Shown: positions 1 through 5,971 of the stretch, piece after piece
Layout: each line of letters opens with the position of its first letter
Position numbering within the stretch: the first letter of the stretch is position 1
Source: an uncultured Bacteroidota bacterium
Lineage (GTDB): Bacteria > Bacteroidota > Bacteroidia > Flavobacteriales > Flavobacteriaceae
Length of the DNA stretch: 8,054 nt
Direction of reading: 5' to 3'
NCBI GenBank assembly: GCA_902610105.1
Contig: CACLUN010000034.1
Coordinates: 1-8,054 of the forward strand
Position numbers and translations under genes: made by a program
Notes under the pieces: generated by a model
What the model saw: only the letters and a program-made list of their open reading frames with translations
Database searches by the model: none
What the model was told of the DNA's origin: nothing

Positions 1-2
1 CA

Positions 3-1412
3 GATTTTTTTAGTGAGTTGGTTTTTTATCCTGTTGGAGACTATCCTTTTGTGATATATCTTCTTGTAGCTAGTGCAGCTTTCTTTACATTATATTTCTT
101 ATTTCCTAATATCAGATATTTTGGAACCGCTATAAATGTTGTAAGAGGTAAATACGATAATTTAGAAAAAAGTGATTCTAAAGACGGTGAAGTCTCTCAC
201 TTTCAAGCCCTAGCAACTGCTGTTTCAGGAACTGTGGGAAATGGAAATATTGCTGGTGTAGCATTAGCCATTGCACTTGGTGGACCTGGTGCAACTTTTT
301 GGATGATTGTATGTGGTTTGATTGGAATGTCAACAAAGTTTGTTGAATGCACTTTAGGTGTCCACTACCGTGATGTTGATAAGAATGGAGTTGTTTACGG
401 CGGTCCAATGTATTATTTAAGTAAGGGTTTAAAAGAAAGAGGTTTTGAAAAATTGGGTAAAGTTGCTGCTGTAGTTTTTGCAGTTTGCTGTATAGGTGGA
501 TCTTTTGGAGGAGGAAATGCTGCACAGTCCAATCAAGCTGCAATAGTTTTAAAAGATTTACTCGGATTTGAATCTACTTTTTCAGGTGCAATAATTGGCA
601 TAGTTTTAGCAATTTTAGTGGGAATTATAATTATTGGTGGAATTAAGAGAATTGCCTCTGTAACTGAAAAAGTCGTACCATTTATGGCACTTTTATATAT
701 AATAGCTTGTCTGTATATTTTATCTGTAAACTTTAGTTTTATTGATAATGCAATAGCATTAATTTTTAACGAAGCATTTAATCCAACTGCAATGGGTGTT
801 GGTGGCTTTCTTGGTGTATTGATGATTGGTTTTCAAAGAGCTGCATTTTCCAATGAAGCTGGAGCAGGGTCTGCTTCAATTGCTCACTCTGCTGTTAAAA
901 CTAAATATGCAGCATCTGAAGGTTTAGTAGCACTACTAGAACCTTTTATTGATACTGTGGTTATTTGTACAATGACTGCCCTTGTTATCATTACATTTAA
1001 TTCAAGTGGTGCATTTATGTACGGCGGTGAAGGTGGTGTGATGATTGATGGAATTATCTATGAAGGTGCAGGAATTACCTCTAAGGCATTTGCTGAATAT
1101 ATACCATACTCAAATGTGTTTTTAACTGTTGCTGTAGTTTTGTTTGCAGTATCAACCATGATTTCTTGGTCATATTATGGACTTCAATCGTGGAAATACC
1201 TTTTTGGTAGAGGAGAGGTTTCTGACTTGACTTACAAGTTATTATTTTTAATTTTTGTTGTTATTGGATCAGCTGCAAGTATGAATTCAATTTGGGCTTT
1301 TTCAGATGCAATGATCTTTGCAATGGTCTTTCCTAACATGATAGGATTATATTTTCTTTTCCCCGTCGTGAAAAAAGAATTATTAAAATATTTACAAGCT
1401 ATTAAGAAATAA
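3..1412 (+). CDS. AGCS-family sodium:alanine/glycine symporter, 5'-truncated by window edge
   Basis: This is an inner-membrane secondary transporter that should import alanine or glycine with Na+. The reading frame is open through the left edge: base 3 is the first complete codon and 469 residues are visible. The TTG at base 18 is not a convincing start, because the protein already reads as a family N-terminal region there and in-frame codons (DFFSE) precede it. Typical AGCS members in this phylum are only slightly longer, so probably few residues are missing. Family hallmarks seen are the Gly-rich N-terminal block GTVGNGNIAG (bases 228-257) followed by a GGPGATFWM segment, then GGPMYYLSKGL, then the signature FQRAAFSNEAGAGSA (bases 831-875). 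Many long hydrophobic segments alternate with short polar loops, as expected for about ten or more membrane helices. It ends 5 bases before the acyl-CoA dehydrogenase, which suggests co-transcription. The family is secure; the exact substrate is inferred. Confidence 0.93.
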   Translation, partial: DFFSELVFYPVGDYPFVIYLLVASAAFFTLYFLFPNIRYFGTAINVVRGKYDNLEKSDSKDGEVSHFQALATAVSGTVGNGNIAGVALAIALGGPGATFWMIVCGLIGMSTKFVECTLGVHYRDVDKNGVVYGGPMYYLSKGLKERGFEKLGKVAAVVFAVCCIGGSFGGGNAAQSNQAAIVLKDLLGFESTFSGAIIGIVLAILVGIIIIGGIKRIASVTEKVVPFMALLYIIACLYILSVNFSFIDNAIALIFNEAFNPTAMGVGGFLGVLMIGFQRAAFSNEAGAGSASIAHSAVKTKYAASEGLVALLEPFIDTVVICTMTALVIITFNSSGAFMYGGEGGVMIDGIIYEGAGITSKAFAEYIPYSNVFLTVAVVLFAVSTMISWSYYGLQSWKYLFGRGEVSDLTYKLLFLIFVVIGSAASMNSIWAFSDAMIFAMVFPNMIGLYFLFPVVKKELLKYLQAIKK

Positions 1413-1417
1413 ATTTT

Positions 1418-2584
1418 ATGAAATTAAAAACTGATATTGACAATATTTATGAGACTAGAAATTCTCTGAAAATCATCCGTGATAGTGCTCGAGATTTTGC
1501 ACTACAATATATTAAACCCTATGTACTAGATTGGGATGAAAATCAGCATTTTCCAAAAGAGGTTTTAGTAAAGGCTGGTGAATATGGATTTATGGGTATG
1601 ATTGTTCCCGAGGAGTATGGTGGATCTGGACTTGGATATTATGAATATGTTGCAGTTATAGAAGAAATTTCAAAAATTGATCCATCAATAGGATTATCTT
1701 TAGCAGCTCACAATTCTCTTTGTACAAACCATTTATTAAAATTTGGAAATGAGGATCAAATTAAAAAATGGCTCCCAGATCTTGCAACTGGGAAGAAAGT
1801 TGGAGCTTGGGGATTAACAGAGCCGAATACTGGCTCTGATGCTAGTAAAATGGCCTCTACAGCTGTTAAAAAAGGAAAAAAGTGGGTTTTAAATGGTACA
1901 AAAAACTTCATCACACATGGTAAATCTGGTGACTTAGCAATAGTGATTTTTAGAACTGGCCCAGTTGGTGAGAAAAATAATGCCACTGCATTTATGATTG
2001 AAAAAGGTACACCAGGATTATCAGCAGGAAGAAAGGAAAATAAGCTTGGGATGAGAGCATCTGAAACAGCCGAAATGATTTTTGATGATTGTATTGTTGA
2101 TGATTCAAATAGAATTGGTAATGTTGGTGATGGTTTTAAGCAATCTATGAAGATTCTTGATGGAGGAAGAATATCTATTGCTGCGTTATCTTTGGGGATT
2201 GGAAAAGGTGCTTATGAAGCTGCGTTAAAATATTCTAATGAAAGGGTACAATTCGGTAAACCAATTAGTTCGTTTCAAGCCATATCTTTCAAACTTGCTG
2301 AAATTGCAACAGAAATTGAAGCCTCAGAATTGTTGGTCCACAAAGCTTGTCATTTTATAAATTGCTCAAAGCCTGTAACCGAGATAAGTGCTATGTGTAA
2401 GTTATATGCATCAGAAATGTGTGTAAAAGTGTCAAGTGATGCAGTTCAAATTTTTGGGGGCTATGGATATATTAAAGATTTTCCAGTAGAAAAATTTTAC
2501 AGAGATTCTAAACTATGTACAATAGGTGAAGGAACAAGTGAAATCCAAAAACTTGTTATATCTAGAAAAATTTTATCAAAATAA
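1418..2584 (+). CDS. Acyl-CoA dehydrogenase (FAD-dependent)
   Basis: This cytosolic flavoenzyme oxidises an acyl-CoA to the trans-2-enoyl-CoA and passes electrons to ETF. At 388 residues it has the normal length of a short/medium-chain type acyl-CoA dehydrogenase. An all-helical N-terminal domain (about 1-120) is followed by a beta domain opening with the first family signature GAWGLTEPNTGSDAS (129-143). The C-terminal helical domain has R276 in ERVQFGKPISSFQ (275-287), the QIFGGYGYIKDFPVEKFYRD block (344-363), and the catalytic base E371 in IGEGTSEIQ. The residue before the catalytic Glu is Gly rather than the Tyr of the classic YEGT motif; IGEGTSEIQ is a common variant in bacterial members. 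The ATG start gives a full-length family N-terminus and lies 5 bases after the symporter stop. There is no Shine-Dalgarno, as usual in Bacteroidota. Chain length or branching of the substrate cannot be read from the sequence. Confidence 0.95.
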   Translation: MKLKTDIDNIYETRNSLKIIRDSARDFALQYIKPYVLDWDENQHFPKEVLVKAGEYGFMGMIVPEEYGGSGLGYYEYVAVIEEISKIDPSIGLSLAAHNSLCTNHLLKFGNEDQIKKWLPDLATGKKVGAWGLTEPNTGSDASKMASTAVKKGKKWVLNGTKNFITHGKSGDLAIVIFRTGPVGEKNNATAFMIEKGTPGLSAGRKENKLGMRASETAEMIFDDCIVDDSNRIGNVGDGFKQSMKILDGGRISIAALSLGIGKGAYEAALKYSNERVQFGKPISSFQAISFKLAEIATEIEASELLVHKACHFINCSKPVTEISAMCKLYASEMCVKVSSDAVQIFGGYGYIKDFPVEKFYRDSKLCTIGEGTSEIQKLVISRKILSK

Positions 2585-2605
2585 TTTTATTTTATATATA
2601 AATAT

Positions 2606-2613
2606 TATATTTG
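2606..2613 (+). promoter_or_regulatory. Putative rpsU promoter, -7 element TATATTTG
   Basis: TATATTTG matches the Bacteroidota consensus TAnnTTTG exactly and ends 19 bases before the rpsU start codon. Transcription starting about 6-8 bases downstream would leave a leader of only about 12 bases. I see no clear TTG/TTTG -33 element. A perfect 12-base palindrome (TTTATATATAAA, 2591-2602) lies just upstream, in the spacer and -33 area; in such AT-rich DNA it may be chance. Confidence 0.6.
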
Positions 2614-2632
2614 CTCCGCTAAATTAATTTAC

Positions 2633-2830
2633 ATGTTAATAATTCCAGTAAAAGAAGGAGAAAGCATTGACAGAGCAATCAAAAGGTTTAAAAGGAAATT
2701 TGATAAGACTGGAAAACTTAAGTCTGTCAGAGAAAGACAAGCTTTTGTAAAACCCTCTGTAAAGCATAGAAATAAAATTATTAAAGCAGCTTATATTCAA
2801 AAGCTTCGAGACAAGGAAGCAAGTCTTTAA
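2633..2830 (+). CDS. rpsU: 30S ribosomal protein bS21
   Basis: The product is small subunit ribosomal protein bS21, which sits near the 3' end of 16S rRNA. In Bacteroidia, bS21 together with bS18 and bS6 is known to help hide the anti-Shine-Dalgarno tail. The 65-residue protein has the family start MLIIPVKEGESIDRAIKRFK and a very Lys/Arg-rich body (KRKFDKTGKLK), with a helical basic C-terminus, and matches the usual length. ATG 2633 is fixed by the conserved MLIIP start. The 20 bases upstream are almost pure A/T with no AGGAGG-like motif. The GAAGGAG at 2654-2660 is inside the coding region, in the codons for the conserved KEGE, and is not a ribosome-binding site. It is followed by xerC, the usual neighbour. 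Confidence 0.96.
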   Translation: MLIIPVKEGESIDRAIKRFKRKFDKTGKLKSVRERQAFVKPSVKHRNKIIKAAYIQKLRDKEASL

Positions 2831-2848
2831 CTATATTTTTTTATATCT

Positions 2849-2856
2849 TATTTTTG
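2849..2856 (+). promoter_or_regulatory. Putative xerC promoter, -7 element TATTTTTG
   Basis: TATTTTTG fits TAnnTTTG and ends 17 bases before the xerC ATG, in the 43-base gap after rpsU. The region is T-rich, so a chance match is more likely here than at the other sites, and no -33 TTG is evident. If real, the transcript would have a leader of about 10 bases. Read-through from rpsU is equally possible. Confidence 0.4.
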
Positions 2857-2873
2857 TAGTAAATATTTAAGCT

Positions 2874-3737
2874 ATGTTATTTAGCAAGTTTGAGGATTAT
2901 TTACAGTTCGAAAAAAATTTTTCTACAAATACAATCATTGCATACATGAGAGATTTAAAGAGCTTTGAGTTTTTTTTAAAACAGCAAGGAGTTGAAATAT
3001 CTAATGATGTAAATTACTCATTCATACGACATTGGATCGTTTTTTTATCAGAAAAAAAATACTCGAAGGTTTCAATAAATAGAAAAATTGCATCATTAAA
3101 GTCCTATTTTAATTTCTTGGTAAACATTGGAGAACTTAATTCTTCTCCATTAAAGGCTCATAAAAACTTAAAAAGCTCCTCAAAAATTGTAATTCCTTTC
3201 TCACGGACAGAAATTAATGAAGTATTTGATAGTTTTCAATTTATTGATGGTAATGAGCGGGATAAATTAATTATTGAGCTTTTTTACTCAACTGGTATCA
3301 GACGAGATGAGCTATTGAATATTAGAATAAATAATATTGATTTTGATAATTATTTAATAAAAATATTAGGAAAAAGAGATAAAGAAAGAATCATTCCAAT
3401 GTTACCAAAACTGTCAAAAAATATTTTGAATTATATTCATAAACATTATCCATCTGATTTTTTATTTGAGTCTAAAAAATCTAAAAAACTTAGTTCATCA
3501 ACTATCTACCGAATTATTAATAAATATTTCAGAGCTGTATCTTCAAAGGTAAAAGTTAGCCCACATGTTTTGAGACATACTTTTGCAACTCATATGCTAA
3601 ATAATGGCGCTGATATTAACACAATTAAGGAAATTCTTGGACATAGTTCACTTTCCTCCACTCAGATATACACTAAAATCAAACTTCCAAAAATAGTTAA
3701 GGATTATAATAAGAGTCACCCAAGAGAATTAGGTTAA
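2874..3737 (+). CDS. xerC: Tyrosine recombinase XerC
   Basis: This is a cytosolic site-specific recombinase that, paired with XerD, resolves chromosome dimers at dif. The 287-residue length is typical of Xer proteins. The N-terminal SAM-like DNA-binding domain (about 1-90) starts FEDYLQFEKNFSTNTIIAYMRDL. The catalytic domain has all expected residues: R143 in TGIRRDEL, K167 in LGKRDKER, H231 and R234 in HVLRHTFATHML, H257 in LGHSSLSSTQIY, and the nucleophile Y266. The ATG at 2874 gives the standard family start. Position after rpsU and before the tRNA cluster is the conserved flavobacterial arrangement, which argues for the housekeeping XerC rather than an integrase that has targeted the tRNAs. 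The hpf gene that usually follows is missing. XerC versus XerD is decided by context, not by a unique motif. Confidence 0.93.
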   Translation: MLFSKFEDYLQFEKNFSTNTIIAYMRDLKSFEFFLKQQGVEISNDVNYSFIRHWIVFLSEKKYSKVSINRKIASLKSYFNFLVNIGELNSSPLKAHKNLKSSSKIVIPFSRTEINEVFDSFQFIDGNERDKLIIELFYSTGIRRDELLNIRINNIDFDNYLIKILGKRDKERIIPMLPKLSKNILNYIHKHYPSDFLFESKKSKKLSSSTIYRIINKYFRAVSSKVKVSPHVLRHTFATHMLNNGADINTIKEILGHSSLSSTQIYTKIKLPKIVKDYNKSHPRELG

Positions 3738-3755
3738 AATAAAAACTCAATAATA

Positions 3756-3786
3756 TTGATTTAAAAAAAATATTTAAATACATTTG
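3756..3786 (+). promoter_or_regulatory. Putative promoter of the tRNA cluster (TTG-N20-TACATTTG)
   Basis: TACATTTG (3779-3786) is an exact TAnnTTTG -7 element, and a TTG at 3756-3758 lies 20 bases upstream, within the spacing known for Flavobacterium promoters. The -7 element ends 14 bases before the first tRNA, leaving a short 5' leader for RNase P to remove. This is the only site in the window where both promoter elements are visible. Confidence 0.7.
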
Positions 3787-3800
3787 CGAACGCTGAAATC

Positions 3801-3874
3801 GCCGATGTAGCTCAGCTGGCTAGAGCAGCTGATTTGTAATCAGCAGGTCGTGGGTTCGAGTCCCTCCATCGGCT
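3801..3874 (+). tRNA. tRNA-Thr (anticodon UGU)
   Basis: This 74-base cloverleaf has a perfect 7-bp acceptor stem (GCCGATG with CATCGGC) and discriminator T. The D arm reads GCTCAGCTGGCTAGAGC. The anticodon stem GCTGA/TCAGC closes the loop TTTGTAA, whose anticodon TGT is at 3835-3837 and reads Thr ACA-type codons. The T arm contains GGTTCGAGTCC with one U-U mismatch at the second stem pair. The 3' CCA is not encoded. It is the first of four tRNAs probably cleaved from one transcript. Confidence 0.97.
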
Positions 3875-3882
3875 CAGATTTT

Positions 3883-3964
3883 GGGGAGATACTCAAGCGG
3901 CCAACGAGGACAGACTGTAAATCTGTTGGTTTTACCTTCGCAGGTTCGAATCCTGCTCTCCCCA
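3883..3964 (+). tRNA. tRNA-Tyr (anticodon GUA)
   Basis: This 82-base class II tRNA has acceptor stem GGGGAGA paired with TCTCCCC and discriminator A. The anticodon stem ACAGA/TCTGT closes the loop CTGTAAA, with anticodon GTA at 3917-3919. The long variable arm (about 3927-3939) is the class II feature expected of bacterial tRNA-Tyr. The T arm is GCAGG-TTCGAAT-CCTGC. No CCA is encoded. It lies 8 bases after tRNA-Thr(UGU). Confidence 0.97.
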
Positions 3965-3975
3965 CTAAACCAATT

Positions 3976-4048
3976 GCGGGAGTAGCTCAGTTGGTAGAGC
4001 GTCAGCCTTCCAAGCTGAATGTCGCCGGTTCGAACCCGGTCTCCCGCT
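3976..4048 (+). tRNA. tRNA-Gly (anticodon UCC)
   Basis: This 73-base cloverleaf has acceptor stem GCGGGAG paired with CTCCCGC and discriminator T. The anticodon stem TCAGC/GCTGA closes the loop CTTCCAA, with anticodon TCC at 4009-4011, reading GGA/GGG. The T arm is GCCGG-TTCGAAC-CCGGT. No CCA is encoded. It is separated by 11 bases from tRNA-Tyr. Confidence 0.97.
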
Positions 4049-4058
4049 CAATAATCAA

Positions 4059-4130
4059 GCCGATGTAGCTCAGGGGTAGAGCGTTTCCTTGGTAAGGAAG
4101 AGGTCCCGAGTTCAAATCTCGGCATTGGCT
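4059..4130 (+). tRNA. tRNA-Thr (anticodon GGU)
   Basis: This 72-base cloverleaf has acceptor GCCGATG paired with CATTGGC (one G-U pair) and discriminator T. The anticodon stem TTTCC/GGAAG closes the loop TTGGTAA, with anticodon GGT at 4091-4093, reading ACC/ACU. The T arm is CCGAG-TTCAAAT-CTCGG. Its first 15 bases are identical to those of the UGU isoacceptor at 3801, reflecting shared Thr identity and the D arm. No CCA is encoded. It is the last tRNA of the cluster. Confidence 0.97.
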
Positions 4131-4244
4131 CAATTTAATTTAAAAAGTAGTTTATAATTTTATTTTAAAACTTTCTGTTAATTAAGCAATTTTTTTTTTT
4201 AACATTATTTTAATTAAAAATTAGAAATAATTCAAATTAAAGTA
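4131..4244. other. AT-rich spacer after the tRNA cluster
   Basis: I see no gene here and no GC-rich terminator hairpin. It holds a run of 11 T (4190-4200) and two copies of the palindrome TTAATTAA (4178-4185 and 4210-4217), with a third at 4260-4267 just before the csp start. The T run may serve as a transcript end for the tRNA cluster, but without a stable stem before it this is a guess. Confidence 0.4.
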
Positions 4245-4252
4245 TAGATTTG
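4245..4252 (+). promoter_or_regulatory. Putative csp promoter, -7 element TAGATTTG
   Basis: TAGATTTG matches TAnnTTTG exactly and ends 16 bases before the csp ATG. It predicts a leader of roughly 10 bases, too short for the long cold-sensing 5' leader known from E. coli cspA. No clear -33 TTG is seen at the expected distance. Confidence 0.6.
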
Positions 4253-4268
4253 CTGAAAATTAATTAAA

Positions 4269-4460
4269 ATGACAGGAACAGTAAAATTTTTTAATGTATC
4301 TAAAGGTTTTGGATTTATTACTAACGACGAAACTGGTGAGGATATATTCGTTCATGCTACAGCATTAGAAGGAGTAACAATCAAAGACGGCGATAAAGTA
4401 AATTTTGAGGAAGGTGAAGGTAGAAAAGGTAAAGCCGCGATAAACGTAAGCTTAGCTTAA
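4269..4460 (+). CDS. Cold-shock domain protein (CspA family)
   Basis: This small cytosolic protein should bind single-stranded RNA/DNA and act as an RNA chaperone. The 63 residues form a single cold-shock domain: start MTGTVKFFNVSKGFGFI, RNP1-type motif KGFGFI (12-17), RNP2-type motif DIFVHA (25-30), and the GDKVNFEEGEGRKGKAAINV strand region (41-60). The length is normal for the family. The ATG at 4269 gives the standard M-x-G-T-V-K-F-F start. The predicted leader is very short, so cold induction through a long structured 5' UTR is unlikely. It stands between the tRNA cluster and tuf, where it is not part of the conserved flavobacterial order. A role in translation would fit the neighbours, but that is inference. 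Confidence 0.95.
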   Translation: MTGTVKFFNVSKGFGFITNDETGEDIFVHATALEGVTIKDGDKVNFEEGEGRKGKAAINVSLA

Positions 4461-4556
4461 ATCCCCTCTGATCATATCGTACAGTATTCATTTACACTAT
4501 GACTTGATCATATTTCGATTTACTATAAATGGCTTGATTCTTGTGAATAGATTAAC

Positions 4557-5897
4557 ATGAGATTTTTATTTTATGTAATATTTATAACACTTGTTTCTTG
4601 TAAATATGAGAAGTATGAGCCTGCTGCAAATAAAACACCTCTTGCTGAGTGTATTGATGGTTATGCCAAGTTTACATTAGATGGTAAGGAATATGACTAT
4701 GAATGTAAAGGTTATGATTTAATGGGATATGTTTCATTGGATGAAATGAACGCTGAGAGTGGAAATGATTGCTGGGGCTGGACAGACTCTCAGACTGGTA
4801 AAGAATATGCGTTAATGGGCCTTGACAACGGAACTGCAATAGTAGACATTTCTACCCCATCTGACCCTTTATACTTAGGGAAGATTTTTACAAATGGTGA
4901 TCCAAATGATAGAGGAAAAGCTTGGCGCGATTTAAAGGTTTATGATGATCACGTATTTATTGTTAGTGAAATTGCTGAGCACGGAATGCAAGTGTTTGAT
5001 TTAACTAAATTGAGAACTACAAATAGTTTTCAAAATTTTGACGCTGACTACATTTATAACGGCTATGGTAGTGCCCACAACATAGCTATTAATACTGATT
5101 CAGGGTATGCATATACTTTAGGTGCTGGAAATAGGTCAAATGTAGTTGGTATTCATGCGCTTAACATACAAGATCCAACCTCACCCATTTTAGATTTAGA
5201 GTTACCTGATTTTGGCTACACGCACGATGCTCAAATAGTAAATTATTCAGGACCTGATAGTGATCACACTGGAAAAGAAATTTACATTGGAAGTAACGAA
5301 GACAGGGTAGTTTTTGTAGATGTAACCGACAAAATTAACCCTGAATTTATTAGTGAGTTTTTTTATGACGAGAGTCAGTATACGCACCAAACTTGGCTCA
5401 CAGATGATCATAATTATGCTTTAATAGGTGATGAATTAGATGAATTAGACATGTCGTCGAACCCTATTGTTCTAAAGGAAAATATTAGAACTAGAACAGT
5501 TGTAATTGATTTAAAAGATTTAGACAATCCAATTTTACATTTTGATTACAGGTCTGATACTGAATCAGCGATTGATCATAATGGTTATGTTGTTGGCTCA
5601 AAGTATTACTTAGCGAGTTACACATCTGGATTAAGAGTTATTGATATAATTAATATTGAACAAAAAACTTTTTCAGAAATTGGTTTTTTTGATACTCATA
5701 TTGATGATCATGAACATAATTTTGTTTCAGAAACTTCATCAATTAGGAGTGATCCCGGTGATCACACTGGTAAAAAAGGTGGAGAAATTGAAGCTTTTAA
5801 CGGGGCATGGAGTGTTTATCCATTTTTTAGTAGTGAAAATGTAATCATTAGCGACATAAACTCTGGGTTATTTATTGTTAAAAAAAGTAATAATTAA
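4557..5897 (+). CDS. Choice-of-anchor B / LVIVD-repeat family lipoprotein
   Basis: The function of this family is unknown; it is a secreted beta-propeller-like protein found with different surface anchors in different bacteria. Residues 1-15 form a short lipoprotein signal (hydrophobic stretch, then lipobox LVSC with C15), so this copy should be lipid-anchored. Acidic residues soon after the Cys (KYEKYE) are compatible with surface export in Bacteroidota but not decisive. Family blocks in order are WGWTDSQTGKEYALMGLDNG (73-92), WRDLKVYDDHVFIVSE (123-138) with EHGMQVFDLTKLR (141-153), GSAHNIAIN (171-179), GYTHDAQIVNYSGPDSDHTG (220-239), SNEDRVVFVDVTDK (246-259), YTHQTWLTDDHNYALIGDE (275-293), TSGLRVIDI (357-365) and FNGAWSVYPFF (414-424). 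The repeated V(F/V)(D)I(T/S) strands are LVIVD-type repeats. DHTGK occurs twice (236-240, 402-406). No C-terminal sorting tail is present. The 446-residue length suits the family. No TAnnTTTG promoter is visible upstream, so it may be read from csp. Confidence 0.88.
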   Translation: MRFLFYVIFITLVSCKYEKYEPAANKTPLAECIDGYAKFTLDGKEYDYECKGYDLMGYVSLDEMNAESGNDCWGWTDSQTGKEYALMGLDNGTAIVDISTPSDPLYLGKIFTNGDPNDRGKAWRDLKVYDDHVFIVSEIAEHGMQVFDLTKLRTTNSFQNFDADYIYNGYGSAHNIAINTDSGYAYTLGAGNRSNVVGIHALNIQDPTSPILDLELPDFGYTHDAQIVNYSGPDSDHTGKEIYIGSNEDRVVFVDVTDKINPEFISEFFYDESQYTHQTWLTDDHNYALIGDELDELDMSSNPIVLKENIRTRTVVIDLKDLDNPILHFDYRSDTESAIDHNGYVVGSKYYLASYTSGLRVIDIINIEQKTFSEIGFFDTHIDDHEHNFVSETSSIRSDPGDHTGKKGGEIEAFNGAWSVYPFFSSENVIISDINSGLFIVKKSNN

Positions 5898-5913
5898 CAC
5901 TAAAATTTTACAT

Positions 5914-5970
5914 CGATTTTATCTCTGTAAAAAAAAATGGTTTTAATTTCATTTTTTTTTCATAAAATCG
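5914..5970. repeat. Long AT-rich inverted repeat upstream of tuf
   Basis: Two nested inverted repeats lie in the gap between the lipoprotein gene and the tuf promoter. The outer arms are CGATTTTAT (5914-5922) and ATAAAATCG (5962-5970). The inner arms are A9TG (5929-5939) and CAT9 (5950-5960), around a 10-base loop. Only 6 bases on one side and 1 on the other are unpaired. It could be a weak terminator for the upstream gene, with the T9 tract in the descending arm, or a curved A/T-tract element stimulating the tuf promoter that starts 2 bases later. Base pairing is seen; function is inferred. Confidence 0.5.
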
Positions 5971-5971
5971 T

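Noticed and set aside
18..20. TTG as the start codon of the symporter
   Set aside because: The frame is open upstream to the window edge and the visible sequence is already the middle of the family N-terminal region, so the real start is outside the window.
178..543. Open frames on the reverse strand within the symporter, dehydrogenase, tuf and secE-nusG regions
   Set aside because: They are low-complexity or compositionally odd shadows of the well-supported + strand genes, without recognisable domains.
2654..2660. GAAGGAG inside rpsU as a Shine-Dalgarno for an internal start
   Set aside because: It encodes the conserved KEGE of bS21, and the in-frame codon at the right distance is ATT; an internal start would remove the conserved N-terminus.
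3850..4068. A 72-codon open frame across the tRNA cluster
   Set aside because: It is built from the sequences of three tRNAs (Thr, Tyr, Gly) and reads through their stems; there is no protein family resemblance.
3801..4073. 15-base direct repeat (GCCGATGTAGCTCAG at 3801 and 4059) as a recombination site
   Set aside because: It is the shared acceptor stem and D arm of two threonine isoacceptors, explained by tRNA identity.
2874..4130. An integrase next to tRNA genes, suggesting an integrated element
   Set aside because: The recombinase is of Xer length with the conserved rpsU neighbour, no cargo genes lie between it and the tRNAs, and no tRNA 3'-end duplication that could be an attR site was found downstream.
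5656..5844. A 62-codon frame inside the lipoprotein gene
   Set aside because: It overlaps the conserved C-terminal family blocks in another frame and looks like a Leu/Ile-rich shadow.
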